DNA from: Paracoccus denitrificans
GTDB lineage: Bacteria > Pseudomonadota > Alphaproteobacteria > Rhodobacterales > Rhodobacteraceae
Reading direction: 5' to 3'
DNA: 64,000 nucleotides
Assembly (NCBI GenBank): GCA_005768755.1
Contig: VAFL01000003.1
Location: 259,549-323,548, forward strand
This document shows, one piece after another, positions 7,107 through 16,233 of the stretch (positions within the stretch are counted from its first letter, which is position 1; each line of letters begins with the position of its first letter). Both the position numbers and the translations under genes were made by a program. Under the pieces are notes generated by a model that did not search any database, was not told the origin of the DNA, and saw only the letters and a program-made list of their open reading frames with translations.

Positions 7107-8330
7107 TCAGCCCTCGATATAATGCGGCTTGAAGCGCGACAGGTTATGCGTGATGCGAGAGGCGTCCTCGCGTATGCCCATACCAACACAGGCTTCGCCG
7201 ACGATCCATGCCCCGATGACAGGGTAGAAGCCACCGAAATCGGGCAACGGTGCATATGCCTGGACGATGTGAGCATGATGGTCATAGCTGTCATCGGGCG
7301 CACGCTCAATCTCTGCCCCGTTCCTGTGGATCGCGACGCCAGCCCCTTCACGAGAGAAAATCGGCTTGCTGACATGACCCGCACGCAGCTGATCTTCGGC
7401 TGCCGCGAAAGCGCGCGCGATCCTGGACGCCGGCGCGCCGCCCGTAAGGGCGTCGGCAATATCGGCCTGCATGAAGGCTGGCAGAAGGTTCGGATGGCCC
7501 GGGAAAAGCTGCCACAGCAAGGGCAACATCGCCTTGTTCGAAACCACGGCTTTCCACGGCGGCTCGATATAGCGTGTCCCGGAACTTGCCAGATACTGCG
7601 CGAAGTCGTCGCGCAGCATATCTTCCCAGGGATAAAGCTTGAAAAGCGTCCCGATGACACGATCCTCGTCATCAGCGAATTGGCCGTCTTCAGTCAGTCC
7701 GATCCCCGCGAGATCGGTGAAATGCGCACCGAGATCCGCCTCTCGGGCCGCCCAGCCAAGCGCTTCGACGGTGGCATAATCCTCGGGGTTCTGCTTGTCG
7801 GCTGCGAAATGAATGTCGGTGCCCGATGGCGCAAGTTCGCCCCAGCGGGCGACAAGCGCCTCGTGAATGGCGTTGAACTGATCTGTCTCTGGCGACAGGA
7901 CGCCAAGGCGCTGCTGCTCTTCCAGCCATAGCCACTGAAACGACGCGGATTCGTAAAGGGATGTCGGCGTATCGGCGTTGTATTCCAGAAGTTTGGCAGG
8001 TCCGCGCCCATCATAACTCAGGTCCATGCGGCCATAGAGTTCGGGTTCGTTCGCTTTCCAGCTGTCCGCCAGAAAATCCCAATGCTCGGATGGAATATCC
8101 ATGCGGGTCAGCCATTCGTCGCTTGCAAGCGCGGTCGCTACGGCCTCGCGGACAAGGCCGTGCAACTCGGTCGAGGGGTCTTCGATATCTCCTTCAATTT
8201 CCTGGAGCGTGAAGCTGTAGGCGGAACTTTCATCCCAGTAAGGCTCGCCTCCCATGTCGGCGAAGGTAAAGCCCAGTTCTTGCGCGCGGTCACGCCAGCC
8301 GGGCCGCTCTGGCAGGTCGATCTTTTTCAT
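7107..8330 (-). CDS. Glutathionylspermidine synthase-like ATP-grasp protein (YgiC/YjfC type)
   Basis: A 407-residue protein matching the C-terminal synthetase domain of glutathionylspermidine synthase, without the N-terminal amidase. Recognisable stretches include RPGWRDRAQELGF at the start, YDGRGPAKLLEYNADTPTSL in the middle and ATP-grasp-type sequence to the end (AWIVGEACVGMGIREDASRIT). Stand-alone homologues such as YgiC are thought to be ligases, but their substrates are not firmly known. The first gene of a three-gene minus-strand unit, it is divergent from the RTX protease gene. A perfect 16-base palindrome lies 63 bases upstream of its start. Confidence 0.88.
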   Translation of the reverse strand: MKKIDLPERPGWRDRAQELGFTFADMGGEPYWDESSAYSFTLQEIEGDIEDPSTELHGLVREAVATALASDEWLTRMDIPSEHWDFLADSWKANEPELYGRMDLSYDGRGPAKLLEYNADTPTSLYESASFQWLWLEEQQRLGVLSPETDQFNAIHEALVARWGELAPSGTDIHFAADKQNPEDYATVEALGWAAREADLGAHFTDLAGIGLTEDGQFADDEDRVIGTLFKLYPWEDMLRDDFAQYLASSGTRYIEPPWKAVVSNKAMLPLLWQLFPGHPNLLPAFMQADIADALTGGAPASRIARAFAAAEDQLRAGHVSKPIFSREGAGVAIHRNGAEIERAPDDSYDHHAHIVQAYAPLPDFGGFYPVIGAWIVGEACVGMGIREDASRITHNLSRFKPHYIEG

Positions 8331-8392
8331 CAGGGCTCCGTTTCGGCTTTGTGGAAGAAATGGCCCCTTGTAGCGGGCGACGCAAGCACAAG

Positions 8393-8408
8393 TAGGGCAA
8401 TTGCCCTA
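8393..8408. promoter_or_regulatory. Perfect 16-base palindrome, candidate operator
   Basis: TAGGGCAATTGCCCTA is exactly self-complementary. It sits between the YgiC-like gene (start 8330) and the divergent RTX protease gene (start 8486), a natural place for a regulator site. The protein that would bind it is not known. The form is compatible with a lux-box-like or other dimer site. Confidence 0.45.
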
Positions 8409-8485
8409 GAACCTGCTGGCATTGGCAATCATTCTGCGCCATCAAGACCAAAGTTGGTTCGTGTTGGTTGCATGAGGAGATTGCG

Positions 8486-10699
8486 ATGCGTGCATATTCG
8501 GTTGATGAAGTCGGTCACTATCTTGCCGACGGCTATTGGGATGAGGCCGGAAGCGCCAGCCCGCCGCTGCTTGGCAGCACAATCTCCGTCAATCTCGCCG
8601 GACTTACCGCAGCCAACAAGGCGCTGGTAAAACTGGCATTAGAGGCTTGGTCTGAGCTGGGCTTTACGTTCCAAACCAGCAGCTCGCGCTATGCAGACAT
8701 CAAGTTCAGCGATGACTACAGCGGCGGCTACACGAACTGGTATGAACGTGGCGGCCAGCCGCTTGTGAATGTGGGACCGGATTTCACCACATATTACGGG
8801 TCGAACTTTGATGGTTACACCTATCAAAGCTGGCTTCACGAGATTGGCCATGCACTCGGCCTTGGGCATACCGGGAACTATAACGGTGTCGGGACCTATG
8901 GCGTCGATAACAAATTCGCCAATGACAGCTGGCAGATGTCTGTCATGTCTTACTTCCCGCAGGACGAGAACACGTCGATCAGTGCATCTTTCGCTTATGT
9001 GCTGACACCGATGCCGGGCGATATCGCCGCGATCGAGGAACTTTACGATCTGGATGCCAATCCCGGTAAAGGCAACACCGTCTATTTCTGGAACACCAAC
9101 GCAAGCGGGATCCACGGCAGGATCGGGCGCGAATTGCACAACGGCAATATCTCAGAGCCTGTGACCATGACCATCATGGACTATTCGGGCACAGATACGC
9201 TGAATTTCAGCGGAGCGGATGAGGCAGTCAATCTGGACATGCGCGCAGGTCACAGCAGCTCTGCCTTCGGATTGCAGGGCAATGTCCTGATCGAGCGGAA
9301 TACGATCATCGAAAACGCGGTCGGAACACGGCGGAACGATATCATCCGCGGTCAGGAGGCTTCAAACAACCTGGAAGGCGGCGCCGGAAATGACGTGCTT
9401 GACGGTCGCGGCGGCAATGACGTTCTGACGGGGGGCCATGGCAACGACACGCTTCAGGGCGGCAGCGGCAATGACGTGTTGCGCGGCACGGCAGGGGCAG
9501 ATTTCCTGTCCGGCGGCACAGGGCTGGACCGGGCGCGGTTTGAAAACGTGTCAACAGTGATCGATCTGGCAAACCAGTCGCGCAATGCGGGCGGCGCAGC
9601 CGGTGACCGGCTGCGCAGCATCGAACGCATCGACGGTGGCAATTCCAGTGACCGTTTCTACGGCGACCGCTTCAGCGAGCAGTTGCTGGGCAATGGCGGC
9701 CACGACCGTCTGGAAGGGCGTAACGGCCATGACACGCTGTCAGGCGGAAATGGCAACGACACGCTGGTTGGCGGCAATGGCGATGACAACATGACCGGTG
9801 GGGATGGGTCAGATGTTCTGGTCGGCGGCGCCGGTCTGGACAGCGCCCGCTATGTCAGCCGCGCATCGGTTGTCGATCTGGAAGCGCAATCGCGCAATGC
9901 TGGCGGTGCTGCAGGCGACCGCCTGAGCGGGATCGAGCGCATCGACGGCAGCGCCAGAAACGATCGTTTCTATGGCGACCGCTTTGACAACAAGCTGTAT
10001 GGCGGTTCCGGCCACGACCTTCTGGACGGTCGCAACGGTCATGACACGCTTGGCGGTGGCAACGGCAACGACACGCTGTTTGGCGGCAATGGTGCGGATT
10101 ACCTGGATGGTGGTTACGGGCAGGATGTCGCCGCCTATAGTGGCCGTTCCGTGGTGGTCGATCTGCAGCGGCAGGGCCTCAATTCCGGCAGCGCTGAGGG
10201 TGACAGGCTGAAATCGATCGAGGATGTCAGCGGCACCGGCAGCGACGACGTGCTGCGTGGCAACTGGGTCGATAACCGCCTGCTGGGCAACGGTGGACAT
10301 GATTTCATGAACGGCCGTGGCGGCAATGACCGGCTGGAAGGCGGCGATGGAAATGACGAACTGATCGGCAGCACGGGCAATGACACGATGTTCGGCGGGA
10401 ACGGGCATGACCACATCATCAGCGATTCCGGCTCTGACATCGTTTTTGGCGGGCTCGGCGCTGACGAGTTCGAGTTCCGGGGGGGCGAGCTGCGTGTGAA
10501 CGACTTCCAGAACAATGTCGATGAGCTTGTCCTTGATCGTTCCGCGCTTGGCCTGAATGGTGCAAGTGTAAGCGACATCCTGGAGATGGCAGAGGTCGTC
10601 AACGGACATGTCGTGCTGGACCTTGGCAACGGCAATACGGTGCTGTTGTATGATTTCAGTAATATCAACGCTTTGACGAACGATCTGGTGCTGATCTGA
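8486..10699 (+). CDS. Serralysin-like M10 metalloprotease with long RTX domain
   Basis: A 737-residue protein. The N-terminal catalytic domain has the zinc motif HEIGHALGLGH (residues 118-128) and a Met-turn MSY at about 154, placing it in the M10B/serralysin group. From about residue 299 to 655 runs a calcium-binding RTX domain of many GGxGxDxL nonapeptides. Between the RTX blocks, a 95-104 residue unit (opening G-L/Q-D-x-A-x-Y/F) recurs three times, at 9521, 9833 and 10118. There is no Sec signal, and the C-terminus ends in hydrophobic residues (LTNDLVLI), as in type I-secreted proteins. No type I exporter genes are nearby. Start ATG 8486 has GAGGAGA 5-6 bases upstream; the upstream in-frame TTG (8468) has no such site. 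Confidence 0.93.
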   Translation: MRAYSVDEVGHYLADGYWDEAGSASPPLLGSTISVNLAGLTAANKALVKLALEAWSELGFTFQTSSSRYADIKFSDDYSGGYTNWYERGGQPLVNVGPDFTTYYGSNFDGYTYQSWLHEIGHALGLGHTGNYNGVGTYGVDNKFANDSWQMSVMSYFPQDENTSISASFAYVLTPMPGDIAAIEELYDLDANPGKGNTVYFWNTNASGIHGRIGRELHNGNISEPVTMTIMDYSGTDTLNFSGADEAVNLDMRAGHSSSAFGLQGNVLIERNTIIENAVGTRRNDIIRGQEASNNLEGGAGNDVLDGRGGNDVLTGGHGNDTLQGGSGNDVLRGTAGADFLSGGTGLDRARFENVSTVIDLANQSRNAGGAAGDRLRSIERIDGGNSSDRFYGDRFSEQLLGNGGHDRLEGRNGHDTLSGGNGNDTLVGGNGDDNMTGGDGSDVLVGGAGLDSARYVSRASVVDLEAQSRNAGGAAGDRLSGIERIDGSARNDRFYGDRFDNKLYGGSGHDLLDGRNGHDTLGGGNGNDTLFGGNGADYLDGGYGQDVAAYSGRSVVVDLQRQGLNSGSAEGDRLKSIEDVSGTGSDDVLRGNWVDNRLLGNGGHDFMNGRGGNDRLEGGDGNDELIGSTGNDTMFGGNGHDHIISDSGSDIVFGGLGADEFEFRGGELRVNDFQNNVDELVLDRSALGLNGASVSDILEMAEVVNGHVVLDLGNGNTVLLYDFSNINALTNDLVLI
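9379..10450 (+). repeat. RTX nonapeptide repeats with three-fold larger duplication
   Basis: Within the protease gene, DNA coding GGxGxDxL nonamers is arranged in blocks separated by a longer unit. The unit includes SRNAGGAAGDRL..IERIDG and NDRFYGDRF, starting at 9521 and 9833 (312 bases apart), with a more diverged third copy at 10118. Copies 1 and 2 are very similar at protein level. Confidence 0.85.
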
Positions 10700-10711
10700 A
10701 GGAAGTTGACG

Positions 10712-10738
10712 GCGGGCAGGGCATTCGCCTGTGCCCGC
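10712..10738 (+). terminator. Possible terminator hairpin after the RTX protease gene
   Basis: GCGGGCA (10712-10718) pairs with TGCCCGC (10732-10738), with an inner AGG/CCT. It lies 13 bases after the stop. It has no clear T-run, so termination is uncertain. Confidence 0.35.
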
Positions 10739-10861
10739 TTGAGCAGGTCTTTATGGCGCAACTGATGCAGTTTCCGCTGTCGGGAATGTGAACAGGCCGC
10801 CGCTTGTGCCTGTGGCGCGGGCGGCGGCATTGTCGCGCGAAAACATGAATGGAGCAGTTGC

Positions 10862-12136
10862 ATGGCCCGAACCGCCGCGTTGTATCTGTGGTCGGCCATT
10901 GTGCTGGGCCTTGCAGTTTCAGGGGGCGCCAGTGCCCAACCCGCGCCGGGCGGTCAGGACGCTGCGTTGTCGGTCGGCACCATCACGCTATCGCGCGAAG
11001 ACGTGCCGGTCACACTGAACCTTTCCGGCGTGGCAGTCGCCAGTGAAAGCGCGCAGATCCGTCCCCTGGTGCAGGGCGTCGTGCAGGAAATCCTGTATAG
11101 GCCCGATCAGTCGATGACGACGGGCGACCCGATGTTTCGTATTGATCCCACCAGCTACGAGGCCGCGCTGGCAGCGGCTGAAGCAAATGTCCAAAGCGCC
11201 GAGGCCGCGCGCGATCAGGCGCAGTCGGATGCCGACCGATATGAGGCGCTTGCCGGGCGCGGCGTGACCGAGGCCGATGCGGAATCAGCGCGTTCCGCGC
11301 TGTTGCAGGCAGAGGCCAACGTCGCGGTGACGCAAGCGGATCTGCGCGCGGCGCAGTTCAATCTGGACAATACCACGATCAAAAGCCCGATCGACGGTCA
11401 GGCTTCCGTGTCCGAAGTTTCCGTAGGCGACCTGGTGACAAGCGGGCAATCCGACAGTCTGGCAACTGTCACCCGCCTTGACCCGATCTATGCTGATCTC
11501 GCCGATACCAGTGCCCGGATGCTGCGTCTGCGCCAGATGTTCGATGCCGGGACAATTCAGCCGGGCGATTCGCTGGGGGTTACCCTGATTCTTGAAAACG
11601 GGCAGACGATGGCAGGCGACGGTCAGGTGATTTCGGTCGGCGATCAGGTGTCGACCAGCACCGGCACGTTCAACGTTCGGGTCGAAATCGGCAATCCTGA
11701 CCGGCAGGTTCTGCCCGGCATGTTCGTCTCGGCCATTCTGACGATGGGCAGCCATAAGGCCATGCTGGTCCCGCAGGTCGCGGCTTCGCCACAGGCCGAC
11801 GGCTATCTGGCGCTTTACGTCGTCAAGGATGGCAAGGCGGCCCAAGTGAAGGTGCAACCAACCGGATCGACGGATTCGGCCTGGATCGTGCCGGAAGGGC
11901 TGGAAGACGGCACGGTGCTGATCGTCGACAACCGAGATAATCTGCGCGACGGCATGGAGGTGGCGCCTGTCGCTGCAACCATCGATACCGGCGGAATTGT
12001 AACGGACAGTGGCGCGGCTGACGGGACCGACGCGCAGACGCCCGAGGCCGCAGCCGACGAAGCCGCACCTGCCGACGGCGCCCCGCAGGCCGACATGCCC
12101 GAGGACAGCGAAGCAGCAGCTGACGCGGGGCAGTAA
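10862..12136 (+). CDS. RND efflux periplasmic adaptor (membrane fusion protein)
   Basis: A 424-residue adaptor of the AcrA/MexA family, linking an inner-membrane RND pump to an outer-membrane channel. It has an N-terminal signal sequence (AIVLGLAVSGGASAQ), then a lipoyl half-motif (RPLVQGVVQEILYRPDQSMTTGDPMFRID). An alpha-hairpin rich in Ala, Glu and Gln follows, then the second lipoyl half (TIKSPIDGQASVSEVSVGDLVTSG) and beta-barrel domains. No lipobox cysteine is seen. The last roughly 45 residues are an Ala/Asp/Glu-rich tail not usual for the family. The pump gene follows after 2 bases. No outer-membrane factor gene is nearby, so a TolC-like protein elsewhere must be used. Confidence 0.93.
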   Translation: MARTAALYLWSAIVLGLAVSGGASAQPAPGGQDAALSVGTITLSREDVPVTLNLSGVAVASESAQIRPLVQGVVQEILYRPDQSMTTGDPMFRIDPTSYEAALAAAEANVQSAEAARDQAQSDADRYEALAGRGVTEADAESARSALLQAEANVAVTQADLRAAQFNLDNTTIKSPIDGQASVSEVSVGDLVTSGQSDSLATVTRLDPIYADLADTSARMLRLRQMFDAGTIQPGDSLGVTLILENGQTMAGDGQVISVGDQVSTSTGTFNVRVEIGNPDRQVLPGMFVSAILTMGSHKAMLVPQVAASPQADGYLALYVVKDGKAAQVKVQPTGSTDSAWIVPEGLEDGTVLIVDNRDNLRDGMEVAPVAATIDTGGIVTDSGAADGTDAQTPEAAADEAAPADGAPQADMPEDSEAAADAGQ

Positions 12137-12138
12137 CG

Positions 12139-15100
12139 ATGTCACGCTTCTTCATCCGCCGCCCGGTTTTCGCCTGGGTTATTGCCATTGTGACGGTCCT
12201 TCTTGGTGCGCTCGGCATGAACCAACTGCCGGTTTCCCAGTATCCCGAGGTCTCGCCACCGACTGTTCGCATCAGTGCAACCTATACCGGCGCATCAGCC
12301 GAGGCAGTGCAAAACAGCGTCACCTCGGTGATCGAGGATTCGCTGACCGGGCTGGACGGAATGGTCTACATGACCTCCTCCTCCTCGAAGGGCAGCGCGT
12401 CCGTTTCGGTTGTGTTCGAACAGGACGAGGACGGTGAGGATGCGCAGGTCCGCGTTCAGAACAAGGTGGCCGGCGTGACCAGTCAGTTGCCGACGGCAGT
12501 GCAAAGCCAGGGTGTGACCGTATCACGATCCACTTCGTCGATTCTGATGATCGGCGCGCTTGTCAGCGATGACGGCAGTCGCGACACCACTGCGCTTGCC
12601 GATCTGATGTCGAACAGCATTCAGGATGCCGTGGAACGGACAGAGGGCGTGGGCGGGGTTAACAGTTTCGGGTCCGGCTATGCCATGCGGATCTGGCTGG
12701 ATCCGCTGAAACTGCGCCAGTTTTCGCTGACGCCGTCCGATATCACAAGCGCGGTTGAGGCGCAGAACTCTACCGTTTCGGTGGGCGCGATAGGTGATCA
12801 GCCGGTGATCGAAGCGCAGCAGTTTACGGCTGACGTGACGGCGCAAAGCCAGTTGACCACGGTGGACGAGTTCCGCGAGATCCTGCTTAAGACCGAGGCC
12901 AGTGGCGCCATCGTGCGTCTTGGCGATGTGGCCCGGATCGAAATCGGGCAGGAAAGCTATGGCGGGGCTTCGCGCTTCAACGGCAAGCCCGCCGCCGGTT
13001 TCGGCGTGAACCTGGCCACAGGCGCCAATGCGGTCGATACCGCCGAAGCCGTGCGCAGCGTGCTGGACGATCTGGCTGGATCGCTGCCCGATGGCGTCTC
13101 GATCCAGATACCCTATGACACGGCACCGTTTGTCGAACTGTCCATCGAGAAGGTGTATCACACCCTCGCAGAGGCAATCGTCCTTGTCTTCGTCGTCATG
13201 CTGATCTTCCTGCAAAGCTGGCGCGCGACGCTGATCCCGACTCTGGCTGTGCCCGTGGTGCTGATGGGCACATTCGGCATCCTCGCCGTCGCCGGATACT
13301 CGATCAACACGATGACGATGTTCGCGATGGTGCTGGCGATCGGCCTGCTGGTCGATGACGCCATTATCGTGGTCGAGAATGTCGAACGCATCATGGAGGA
13401 AGACGGCACTGACGCGATGACCGCGACCGAGGAAAGCATGGACCAGATTACCGGTGCGCTGATCGGTACGACAGCAGTGCTTTGCGCGGTGTTCCTGCCG
13501 ATGGCATTCTTCGGCGGTGCGACGGGGGTGATCTACCGGCAATTCTCGATCACGATCATTTCGGCCATGGTGCTGTCCACCATTTTCGCGCTGACGCTGA
13601 CGCCAGCGCTTTGCGCATCGATGCTGCGGCGGAAGACCGGCAAGCCGATCGCGCCGGCACGGTGGTTCAACCGGGGCTTCGAACGCAGTCAAAGCGGCTA
13701 TGTCAATGTGCTTCGGCGAATCCTGCGGATACCCATTGCAGGGGCGGCAGCACTTGCCGTTATCGTCGCGCTGGCGGCGCTGATGTATCAGCGCATGCCT
13801 GCCTCGTTCCTGCCGGAAGAGGATCAGGGCGTGCTGATGACCATGATCACGCTGCCAACCGGCGCGACGACGGCGCAGACCGACGCGGTGATGGCCGATG
13901 TCGAGACATACCTGCTGGAACAGGAATCTGCCGGGGTCGAAGCGGTGTTCGGCTCGCTCGGTTTCGGCTTCGGCGGCTCGTCCCAGAACTCGGCCATGGT
14001 CTTTGTGAAGCTGCGCGACTATGACGAACGGCTGGCATCCGATGGCCAGTCGGCCAGCGAAATCGCCATGCGCGCAACAATGGCATTTGCCGGTGACCGG
14101 CGCGGACAGGTCTTCTTCATGCAGCCGCCGGCAATCATGGGCATGGGCAATACGGATGGGTTCAGCGCCTATCTGGTCGACCAGGGATCAAACGGCCACG
14201 ATTCCCTGGTCGCGGCCGCCGAAGAGCTTGTGGCGACGGGCGAGGCGGGCGGCCAACTGACCAATCTGCGCGGCGCCGAGGATCAGAACAAGACGGCGCT
14301 GCGCCTGAATATCGACAGAGAACGGGCCGAGCGGATGGGCCTTACGCTGACCGAAGTCAACGGCATGCTTTCGACCATCTACTCGGGAACGGAAGTGAAC
14401 GACTTCGAATATGGGGCCGAGCTTAAGCCGGTCATCGTTCAGGCAGACGCGCCTTTCCGCATGCAGCCCGACGATATCGAAGATTGGCACGCGCGAAACG
14501 CTGATGGCGAAATGGTGCCTTATGGCGCCTTTACCACGACCACGTGGGAAGATGTTCCCGTCTCTCTCGATCGGTATGGTGGTACGGCGGCGTTGTCGAT
14601 TTCAGGCGCGCCAGCCGATGGTGTCAGTTCGGGCGACGCCATGGACGCGGTCGAGGCGCTGGCGGCCGATCTGGACGGCGGTTATGGCATCGCCTGGACC
14701 GGAATATCCTATCAAGAGCGGTTGTCGGGGTCGCAGGAAGGTTTTCTTTACGCGATTTCTGCGCTTGTCGTGTTCCTGTCGCTGGCGGCACTTTACGAAA
14801 GCTGGACGATCCCCTTCGCCGTCATGCTGGCAGTTCCCGTAGGTCTGATGGGTGCGTTGGCAGGCGCCTTGCTGCTGGACCAGTCAAACGACGTCTATTT
14901 CAAGGTCGGCCTATTGGCGACCATTGGGCTTGCCGCGAAAAACGCAATTCTGATCGTTGAATTCGCGGTTGAGCTGCAGGCAAAGGGAATGTCGGTACTG
15001 GATGCGACGCTAAGCGCCGCAAGGCAGCGCCTGCGGCCGATCATTATGACTTCGCTGGCCTTCATCCTTGGGGTTCTGCCGCTTGTCCGCGCAAGCGGGG

Positions 15101-15249
15101 CAGGCGCTGGCGCTCAGAACGCCATCGGATCGGGTGTGATGGGGGGGATGATTGCGGCGACATTGCTGGGTATTTTCCTGATCCCGGTGCTGTTCCTGAT
15201 CGTGCGCCGCGTCTTCAGACGCGGTGGCAAAGATGCGGTTGCCGGCTGA
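12139..15249 (+). CDS. RND multidrug efflux pump, HAE1/AcrB type
   Basis: A 1036-residue inner-membrane proton-driven pump. It begins MSRFFIRRPVFAWVIAIVTVLLGALG, the usual first helix. A large periplasmic loop follows, then helices TM2-6 containing LAIGLLVDDAIIVVENVERIM with the paired Asp residues used in proton relay. A second periplasmic loop and the C-terminal helices include the KVGLLATIGLAAKNAILIVEFA region, with the lysine expected in TM10. Length matches AcrB/MexB (about 1030-1050). It exports hydrophobic or amphiphilic drugs together with the adaptor encoded just upstream. The TetR gene lies convergent immediately downstream. Confidence 0.96.
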   Translation: MSRFFIRRPVFAWVIAIVTVLLGALGMNQLPVSQYPEVSPPTVRISATYTGASAEAVQNSVTSVIEDSLTGLDGMVYMTSSSSKGSASVSVVFEQDEDGEDAQVRVQNKVAGVTSQLPTAVQSQGVTVSRSTSSILMIGALVSDDGSRDTTALADLMSNSIQDAVERTEGVGGVNSFGSGYAMRIWLDPLKLRQFSLTPSDITSAVEAQNSTVSVGAIGDQPVIEAQQFTADVTAQSQLTTVDEFREILLKTEASGAIVRLGDVARIEIGQESYGGASRFNGKPAAGFGVNLATGANAVDTAEAVRSVLDDLAGSLPDGVSIQIPYDTAPFVELSIEKVYHTLAEAIVLVFVVMLIFLQSWRATLIPTLAVPVVLMGTFGILAVAGYSINTMTMFAMVLAIGLLVDDAIIVVENVERIMEEDGTDAMTATEESMDQITGALIGTTAVLCAVFLPMAFFGGATGVIYRQFSITIISAMVLSTIFALTLTPALCASMLRRKTGKPIAPARWFNRGFERSQSGYVNVLRRILRIPIAGAAALAVIVALAALMYQRMPASFLPEEDQGVLMTMITLPTGATTAQTDAVMADVETYLLEQESAGVEAVFGSLGFGFGGSSQNSAMVFVKLRDYDERLASDGQSASEIAMRATMAFAGDRRGQVFFMQPPAIMGMGNTDGFSAYLVDQGSNGHDSLVAAAEELVATGEAGGQLTNLRGAEDQNKTALRLNIDRERAERMGLTLTEVNGMLSTIYSGTEVNDFEYGAELKPVIVQADAPFRMQPDDIEDWHARNADGEMVPYGAFTTTTWEDVPVSLDRYGGTAALSISGAPADGVSSGDAMDAVEALAADLDGGYGIAWTGISYQERLSGSQEGFLYAISALVVFLSLAALYESWTIPFAVMLAVPVGLMGALAGALLLDQSNDVYFKVGLLATIGLAAKNAILIVEFAVELQAKGMSVLDATLSAARQRLRPIIMTSLAFILGVLPLVRASGAGAGAQNAIGSGVMGGMIAATLLGIFLIPVLFLIVRRVFRRGGKDAVAG

Positions 15250-15302
15250 GGCGACCGCACATATCGGACGTCCGTGGCTGTCTTTGTCCAGGGCAGAAAG
15301 AC

Positions 15303-15321
15303 GCCGGCAGCATTGGCCGGC
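15303..15321. terminator. Hairpin between the convergent RND and TetR genes
   Basis: GCCGGC, seven-base loop, GCCGGC lies in the 96-base gap between the pump stop (15249) and the TetR stop (15346). There is no T-run on either strand, so this is a weak call. Confidence 0.3.
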
Positions 15322-15345
15322 AGGGGTGGAAAAGGATCCGACCTC

Positions 15346-15975
15346 TCAGCTCTGCTGATGTTCTACATCGCGCAGGACACGAACGATCAGCGCATCTGCC
15401 AATTCCTTCGCGCTGGCATCAGTCAGCAGATCCAGCCGTCCACCGGCACGCAACTGCGCGAGACCCTGTATGGAGGCGAACAAGGCCGACGCATCCCGTC
15501 GCGCGACGCTTGCCGGCATATCGGGCGCAAGCGAAGTCAGCTCGGTTGCGGTCAGATCCAGCAGGCCGTCGATTGCGCGCATGTACCAGTCTGGAAATTC
15601 TTCCGATTTGCGCGGCCCTTCGAACAGTGCCCGAAACAGCGTCGGTTCAGCCTCCACAAGGTCAAGGTAGCGCGCCGCAAGTGCGCGAAGCCGATCTTGC
15701 GGGGTGACGCCCGGCAGATTGCTGAACAGCGACGCGATGCGCGCGAAATGGGCGCGGTTCACCTGCCACAGGACGTCGGGCAGGCTATCAAACAGATTGT
15801 AAATCGTGCCGGGCGTGTAACCCACAGCCTTGGCAAGCCGCCGCGCCGTCAACGCCTCGGGTCCTTCCTCCAGAATGATTTGACGCGCCGCGTCCAGCGT
15901 CAACTGGCGCAACTCGTCGCGTGACCGCCGCGTGCGGGTTGGCTTGCGCGGCGGTTGGTCGTCAGGATCGCTCAA
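15346..15975 (-). CDS. TetR family regulator, probable controller of the RND pump
   Basis: A 209-residue repressor-type protein. After a basic, proline-rich leader, residues about 18-65 form the TetR helix-turn-helix (LRQLTLDAARQIILEEGPEALTARRLAKAVGYTPGTIYNLF). The rest is an alpha-helical ligand domain of the WHG type. The start is a TTG at 15975, supported by GGAG five bases upstream; there is no in-frame ATG near. It is convergent with the RND genes, an unusual arrangement, since such repressors are more often divergent. An imperfect palindrome lies just upstream of its own start. Confidence 0.88.
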   Translation of the reverse strand: MSDPDDQPPRKPTRTRRSRDELRQLTLDAARQIILEEGPEALTARRLAKAVGYTPGTIYNLFDSLPDVLWQVNRAHFARIASLFSNLPGVTPQDRLRALAARYLDLVEAEPTLFRALFEGPRKSEEFPDWYMRAIDGLLDLTATELTSLAPDMPASVARRDASALFASIQGLAQLRAGGRLDLLTDASAKELADALIVRVLRDVEHQQS

Positions 15976-15997
15976 AACATCTCCGGGGGGTTACTGG

Positions 15998-16015
15998 GCG
16001 GCATATGCATGCCGC
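15998..16015. promoter_or_regulatory. Palindrome upstream of the TetR gene, candidate operator
   Basis: GCGGCAT and ATGCCGC are exact 7-base inverted arms around a 4-base centre, 23 bases upstream of the TTG start at 15975. TetR proteins bind sites of this size. Only one half-site (GCGGCAT) recurs near the RND adaptor start (about 10823), so autoregulation is the safer reading. Confidence 0.4.
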
Positions 16016-16233
16016 GTTCAGATCAAGCGTGAACGCTCGGCAAGCGCTCGTCAAGTTCGGTGACGGAAAGCCGCTCAATGCCGCGGCAAAATGTATCATC
16101 CCGTCCATTTTCACAGCCAGATTGCTAAACAAACCTTTTCGATCGTCAGACCTGGCTGTTCGCGACACTCAACAATCGCCGGACGATCGCCTATATGAGC
16201 TGCAACTCTGCCCAGCCAGACATCGGACACGCC

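Noticed and set aside
9379..10450. Regular repeats that might be taken for a CRISPR array
   Set aside because: They are in-frame RTX nonapeptide codons with variable spacing and no unique spacers.
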